This document shows, piece by piece, positions 6,132-8,860 of a stretch of DNA of 8,860 nt (within the stretch, counting starts at the first letter, position 1; each line of letters opens with the position of its first letter). Origin of the DNA: Angelakisella sp. (GTDB lineage: Bacteria > Bacillota > Clostridia > Oscillospirales > Ruminococcaceae). The stretch covers positions 1 through 8,860 of the forward strand of contig JAAWGY010000080.1 of NCBI GenBank assembly GCA_022795575.1, read 5' to 3'. The translations under genes and the position numbers were made by a program. Below the pieces are notes generated by a model that worked only from the letters and a program-made list of their open reading frames with translations, did not search any database and had not been told where the DNA came from.

Positions 6132-8369
6132 ATGCCACGTAAGAAAAAAGATACCCCCGCACCCCGCCGGGGCGGGGCCCACGGACATATCGAGAACGGC
6201 GGGGTGGTGATCCAGCAGCCCATCGTCAGCACCCTGCGGGAAAACTATATGCCCTACGCCATGAGCGTCATTGTCTCCCGGGCCATCCCGGAGATCGATG
6301 GCTTTAAGCCCTCCCACCGAAAAATTTTATACACCATGTATACAATGGGGCTGCTAAACGGCGATAAGCGAAAATCTGCCGACATTGTGGGCCAGACCAT
6401 GGCCCTGAACCCCCACGGGGATCAGGCCATCTACGAGACCATGGTCCGGCTGGCCCGGGGCAACGGGGCGCTGCTGGTGCCCTATGTGGACAGCAAGGGG
6501 AACTTTGGCAAAGCCTATTCCCGGGATATGTCCGCCGCCGCCTCCCGGTACACCGAGGCCAAGCTGGAAAAGATCTGCCGGGAGCTCTTTGGGGAGATTG
6601 ACAAGGACACGGTGGACTTTGTAGACAACTACAACGGACAGATGAAGGAGCCGGTGCTCCTCCCTGTCACCTTCCCCTCCATCCTCACCAACGCCAACAC
6701 CGGCATCGCCGTTGGGATGGCCAGCAACATCTGCTCCTTTAACCTGGCCGAGGTCTGCGAAACCGCCGTGGCCCGCCTCCGGGACCCCGACGCCCCCATT
6801 GCCGAAACGCTGAAGGCCCCGGACTTCCCCGGCGGCGGTTTTGTCCTCTACGACCGGGGGGAGCTGGAGAAGATCTACACCACCGGCCGGGGCTCGGTGC
6901 GTGTCCGGAGCCGCTACGCCTACGACAAGCAGAGCCACTGCCTGGACATCACCGAGATTCCCCCCACCACCACGGTGGAGGCCATCATGGACAAGACGGT
7001 GGAGCTGGTCAAATCGGGAAAGATCCGGGAGATTTCCGACATCCGGGACGAGACCGACCTTTCCGGCCTCAAGCTCACCATCGACCTCAAGCGGGGGGTA
7101 GACCCCGACAAGCTGATGCAGAAGCTCTACCGGATGACCCCCCTGGAGGACAGCTTTTCTTGCAACTTCAACGTCCTCATCGGCGGCTCCCCCCGGGTGC
7201 TGGGGGTGGACGGTCTGCTGGCAGAGTGGACCGCCTTCCGCCGGGAGTGCGTCCGCCGGGGCATCTTCTACGACCTGGGGAAAAAGAAGGAGAAGCTGCA
7301 CCTCCTAAAGGGGCTCCAGAAAATCCTTCTGGACATCGACAAGGCGGTATCCATCGTCCGGGAGACCCAGGAGGAAAAAGAGGTGGTCCCCAACCTGATG
7401 ATCGGTTTCGGCATCAGCCAGGTACAGGCCGAGTACGTGGCGGAGATCCGCCTGCGCCACCTGAACCGGGAGTACATCCTGAACCGCACCAAGGAGATCG
7501 AGTCCCTACAGCAGGAGATCGCCGGGATGGAGGAGACACTGAACAGCCCCAAAAAGGTGGACGCCCTCATCATTTCCCAGCTGCGGGAGATCGCCAAGAC
7601 CTTTGGCCAGCCCCGCCGCAGCCAGATCCTCTACGACCTCCCCGACGATTCCGGGGAGGAGCCGGAGGACATCCCCACCTATCCCGTCCACCTCTTCTTC
7701 ACCCGGGAGGGGTACTTCAAAAAGATCACCCCCCAGTCCCTGCGGATGAGCGGGGAGCAGAAGCTGAAGGAGGGGGACGAGATCCTACAAACGGTGGAGA
7801 CCACCACCGGGGCCCACCTCCTCTTCTTCACCAACCGCGGGCAGGTCTACAAGAGCCGGGCCGCCGAGTTTGACGACACCAAGGCCAGTGTCCTTGGCGA
7901 CTACCTCCCCACCAAGCTGGGGATGGACCCGGGGGAGCTGCCGGTCTACATGGCTGTCACCATGGACTACCGGGGCTATATGCTATTCGCCTATGAGAAC
8001 GGCAAGATCGCCAAGGTGGAGCTAAGCTCCTACGCCACCAAGACCAACCGAAAAAAGCTCCTTGGGGCCTACAGTGTCAAATCGCCCCTGATTTACATCG
8101 AGGCTATCCCCGAGGACATCGAGCTGCTCTGCGCCACCACCGCCTCCCGGATGCTCATCGTAAACACCGCCATGGTGGCCCCAAAAGCCACCCGGGACAC
8201 CCAGGGCATCCAGGCCCTGACCATGAAGAGCACCGCCCGCCTGCTGTGGGTACAGCCTTACCAGGAGGGGCAGGTGGAAAACCCCCACCGTCTGCGCACC
8301 AAGGCCCTCCCCGCCGCCGGGGCGCTGGTCAAGACCGGCGTGGACCTGGGGGAACAGCTGACACTGTAA
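6132..8369 (+). CDS. parC: ParC/GyrA-like type IIA topoisomerase breakage-reunion subunit (divergent clostridial type)
   Basis: This 745-residue protein is the DNA-cleaving half of the enzyme whose ATPase half lies at 216. After a basic tail (1-20) come MPYAMSVIVSRAIPEIDG (40-57) and GFKPSHRKILYTM (57-69), the winged helix with NPHGDQAIYE (93-102), and active-site Arg139-Tyr140 in AAASRYTEAKL. GIAVGMASNI (191-200) holds the intercalating isoleucine region. A coiled coil spans about 440-480. The C-terminal domain (about 515-710) keeps propeller-blade repeats such as FFTREGYFKKI, FFTNRGQVYKS and FAYENGKIAKV. No GyrA-box (QRRGGxG) is visible, favouring topoisomerase IV-like decatenation over gyrase. 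Oddities: Asn93 for the His of HPHGD, and Gln98 at the Ser83 position of E. coli GyrA; acidic Glu102 is kept. Only a weak Shine-Dalgarno (AAGGGATG, 6112-6119) precedes ATG 6132. Codons are GC-rich. Confidence 0.93.
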   Translation: MPRKKKDTPAPRRGGAHGHIENGGVVIQQPIVSTLRENYMPYAMSVIVSRAIPEIDGFKPSHRKILYTMYTMGLLNGDKRKSADIVGQTMALNPHGDQAIYETMVRLARGNGALLVPYVDSKGNFGKAYSRDMSAAASRYTEAKLEKICRELFGEIDKDTVDFVDNYNGQMKEPVLLPVTFPSILTNANTGIAVGMASNICSFNLAEVCETAVARLRDPDAPIAETLKAPDFPGGGFVLYDRGELEKIYTTGRGSVRVRSRYAYDKQSHCLDITEIPPTTTVEAIMDKTVELVKSGKIREISDIRDETDLSGLKLTIDLKRGVDPDKLMQKLYRMTPLEDSFSCNFNVLIGGSPRVLGVDGLLAEWTAFRRECVRRGIFYDLGKKKEKLHLLKGLQKILLDIDKAVSIVRETQEEKEVVPNLMIGFGISQVQAEYVAEIRLRHLNREYILNRTKEIESLQQEIAGMEETLNSPKKVDALIISQLREIAKTFGQPRRSQILYDLPDDSGEEPEDIPTYPVHLFFTREGYFKKITPQSLRMSGEQKLKEGDEILQTVETTTGAHLLFFTNRGQVYKSRAAEFDDTKASVLGDYLPTKLGMDPGELPVYMAVTMDYRGYMLFAYENGKIAKVELSSYATKTNRKKLLGAYSVKSPLIYIEAIPEDIELLCATTASRMLIVNTAMVAPKATRDTQGIQALTMKSTARLLWVQPYQEGQVENPHRLRTKALPAAGALVKTGVDLGEQLTL

Positions 8370-8384
8370 CCCGGACATACAAAG

Positions 8385-8418
8385 CACCGCTCGGACAGCT
8401 TGTTCGGGCGGTGTTTTT
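8385..8418 (+). terminator. Strong intrinsic terminator after parC
   Basis: CACCGCTCGGAC (8385-8396) pairs with GTTCGGGCGGTG (8402-8413) as a continuous 12-bp stem with two G-T wobbles and a 5-base loop. Five T follow at once (8414-8418), and AAA before the stem can extend the pairing. It lies 15 bases after the parC stop and should end the toxin-antitoxin/parC transcript. Confidence 0.88.
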
Positions 8419-8495
8419 CCTTGGCTGCCCGGGGCGGAGGTCCCGGGGAAAACGGGTTTACACGAAATTTTCCGGAATCATTTCTTCCCCCGCCG

Positions 8496-8504
8496 CATAG
8501 AATA
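8496..8504 (+). promoter_or_regulatory. Possible sporulation-sigma -10 element before the small ORF
   Basis: CATAGAATA fits the CATAnnnTA -10 pattern of sigma-K promoters in Bacillus/Clostridia, preceded by GC. GAATC at 8475-8479 could serve as a sigma-G-like -35 at about 16 bases. TAGAAT inside it also resembles a sigma-A -10, but no good -35 lies 17 bases upstream. Short consensus sequences occur often by chance, so this is weak. Confidence 0.25.
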
Positions 8505-8529
8505 GTGGGTATGGAAAGGGGGCGGTGGG

Positions 8530-8682
8530 ATGGATTGGCAGGAACAGGAGAAGCTCCGGGGCGGGGATGACTACGGCCCCTGGAGCCAGTGGCAGGAGGC
8601 TTGGTTTGGTACGCCGGGGGACCTGGACGACTTTATCTTCTTCTACGATGGTCAGGAGGAAGCTGTTCAGCGGGAGGAATAG
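8530..8682 (+). CDS. Small acidic, Trp-rich hypothetical protein
   Basis: A 50-codon ORF begins ATG 8530 after AAAGGGGGC (about 8515-8523), a fair ribosome binding site 6-7 bases away. The product has 14 Asp/Glu against 3 Lys/Arg and four Trp; landmarks are MDWQEQEKLRGG (1-12), YGPWSQWQEAWFG (15-27) and DDFIFFYDG (33-41). No signal, membrane segment or metal motif is visible. I do not recognise a family. The composition of the peptide is not what random GC-rich sequence gives (no Arg/Ala/Pro/Gly excess), and it lies between a terminator and a palindrome, which supports a real monocistronic gene. It could still be spurious. Confidence 0.5.
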   Translation: MDWQEQEKLRGGDDYGPWSQWQEAWFGTPGDLDDFIFFYDGQEEAVQREE

Positions 8683-8756
8683 GTGTTTGGGCTGCTTTTG
8701 GGGGAGGACGCCGGCTGTGCCTGCGCCAAAGGGATAAGTGTGGTGGGACGGCAGGC

Positions 8757-8823
8757 TTTTGGGCCGGTGGTCCCAAAATGCGCCCGCCTCCAGCGCCTAC
8801 GGCGCGCGGCGGGCTGTTTTGGG
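8757..8823 (+). repeat. Complex palindrome, possible bidirectional terminator or REP-like element
   Basis: CCCAAAA (8772-8778) pairs with TTTTGGG (8817-8823). Inside, GCCCGCC (8782-8788) pairs with GGCGGGC (8808-8814), and GCGCC (8793-8797) with GGCGC (8801-8805) around a TAC loop. The A-run on the left and the T-run on the right suit termination on both strands. The same CCCAAAA can instead pair with TTTTGGG at 8757-8763 across an 8-base loop, so two folds compete. It would terminate the small ORF transcript, or be a dispersed palindromic repeat. Confidence 0.55.
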
Positions 8824-8860
8824 GAGAAAGCGGCTACTCCTAACCCCGGCCGCGGTTTGC

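Noticed and set aside
6354..7301. Reverse-strand ORF of 315 codons opposite parC
   Set aside because: Same codon-bias artefact; low-complexity Gly/Val/His content and no known motifs.
7160..7873. Forward ORF of 237 codons inside parC in another frame
   Set aside because: Pro/Gly/Arg-rich out-of-frame reading of a gene whose real frame has continuous family similarity.
8683..8860. GTG-initiated frame right after the small ORF stop, open to the window end, with GGGAGG five bases upstream
   Set aside because: The upstream purine run is explained by the end of the small ORF. The frame passes through the palindrome and its product (Cys/Arg/Gly-rich) looks non-coding, though a truncated gene running past the edge cannot be excluded.

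Overview
This 8.86 kb window looks like chromosome from a GC-rich gut-type Clostridia member, probably an Oscillospiraceae relative. That rests on strongly GC-ending codons in the core genes, AGGAGG-type ribosome binding sites, and topoisomerase subunits of a divergent clostridial type that I recognise by wording. Species cannot be named from the sequence.

Layout, all on the + strand: (1) the last codons of an unidentified gene and a terminator-like hairpin (1-77); (2) a ParE/GyrB-like topoisomerase ATPase subunit (216-2198); (3) an AT-rich EcsC-family gene (2230-2922) with an AT-rich spacer; (4) a short GC-rich alpha/beta hydrolase (3095-3715); (5) an AT-rich block with a possible gene remnant and a DUF3781 gene (about 3762-4081); (6) cinA (4162-5439); (7) a Phd-Doc type toxin-antitoxin pair with its own promoter and a candidate operator (5441-6109); (8) the partner ParC/GyrA-like subunit (6132-8369) with a strong intrinsic terminator; (9) a 50-codon acidic ORF and a complex palindromic region (8530-8860).

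The two topoisomerase subunits should form one A2B2 type IIA enzyme. Both carry the catalytic residues, but both differ from textbook gyrase/topoisomerase IV at several conserved sites, including Gln in place of the quinolone-contact Ser. The two genes are usually adjacent; here about 3.9 kb of mixed composition separates them, alternating AT-rich accessory genes with GC-rich host-like genes. The toxin-antitoxin pair ends 22 bases before parC with no visible terminator between, so parC may be transcribed from the autoregulated toxin-antitoxin promoter.

I see no rRNA, tRNA, CRISPR array, transposase or integrase. I do not see a clearly new multi-gene system. The points most worth following are the split topoisomerase locus with a Fic/Doc module upstream of parC, the remnant next to DUF3781, and the 3' palindrome.
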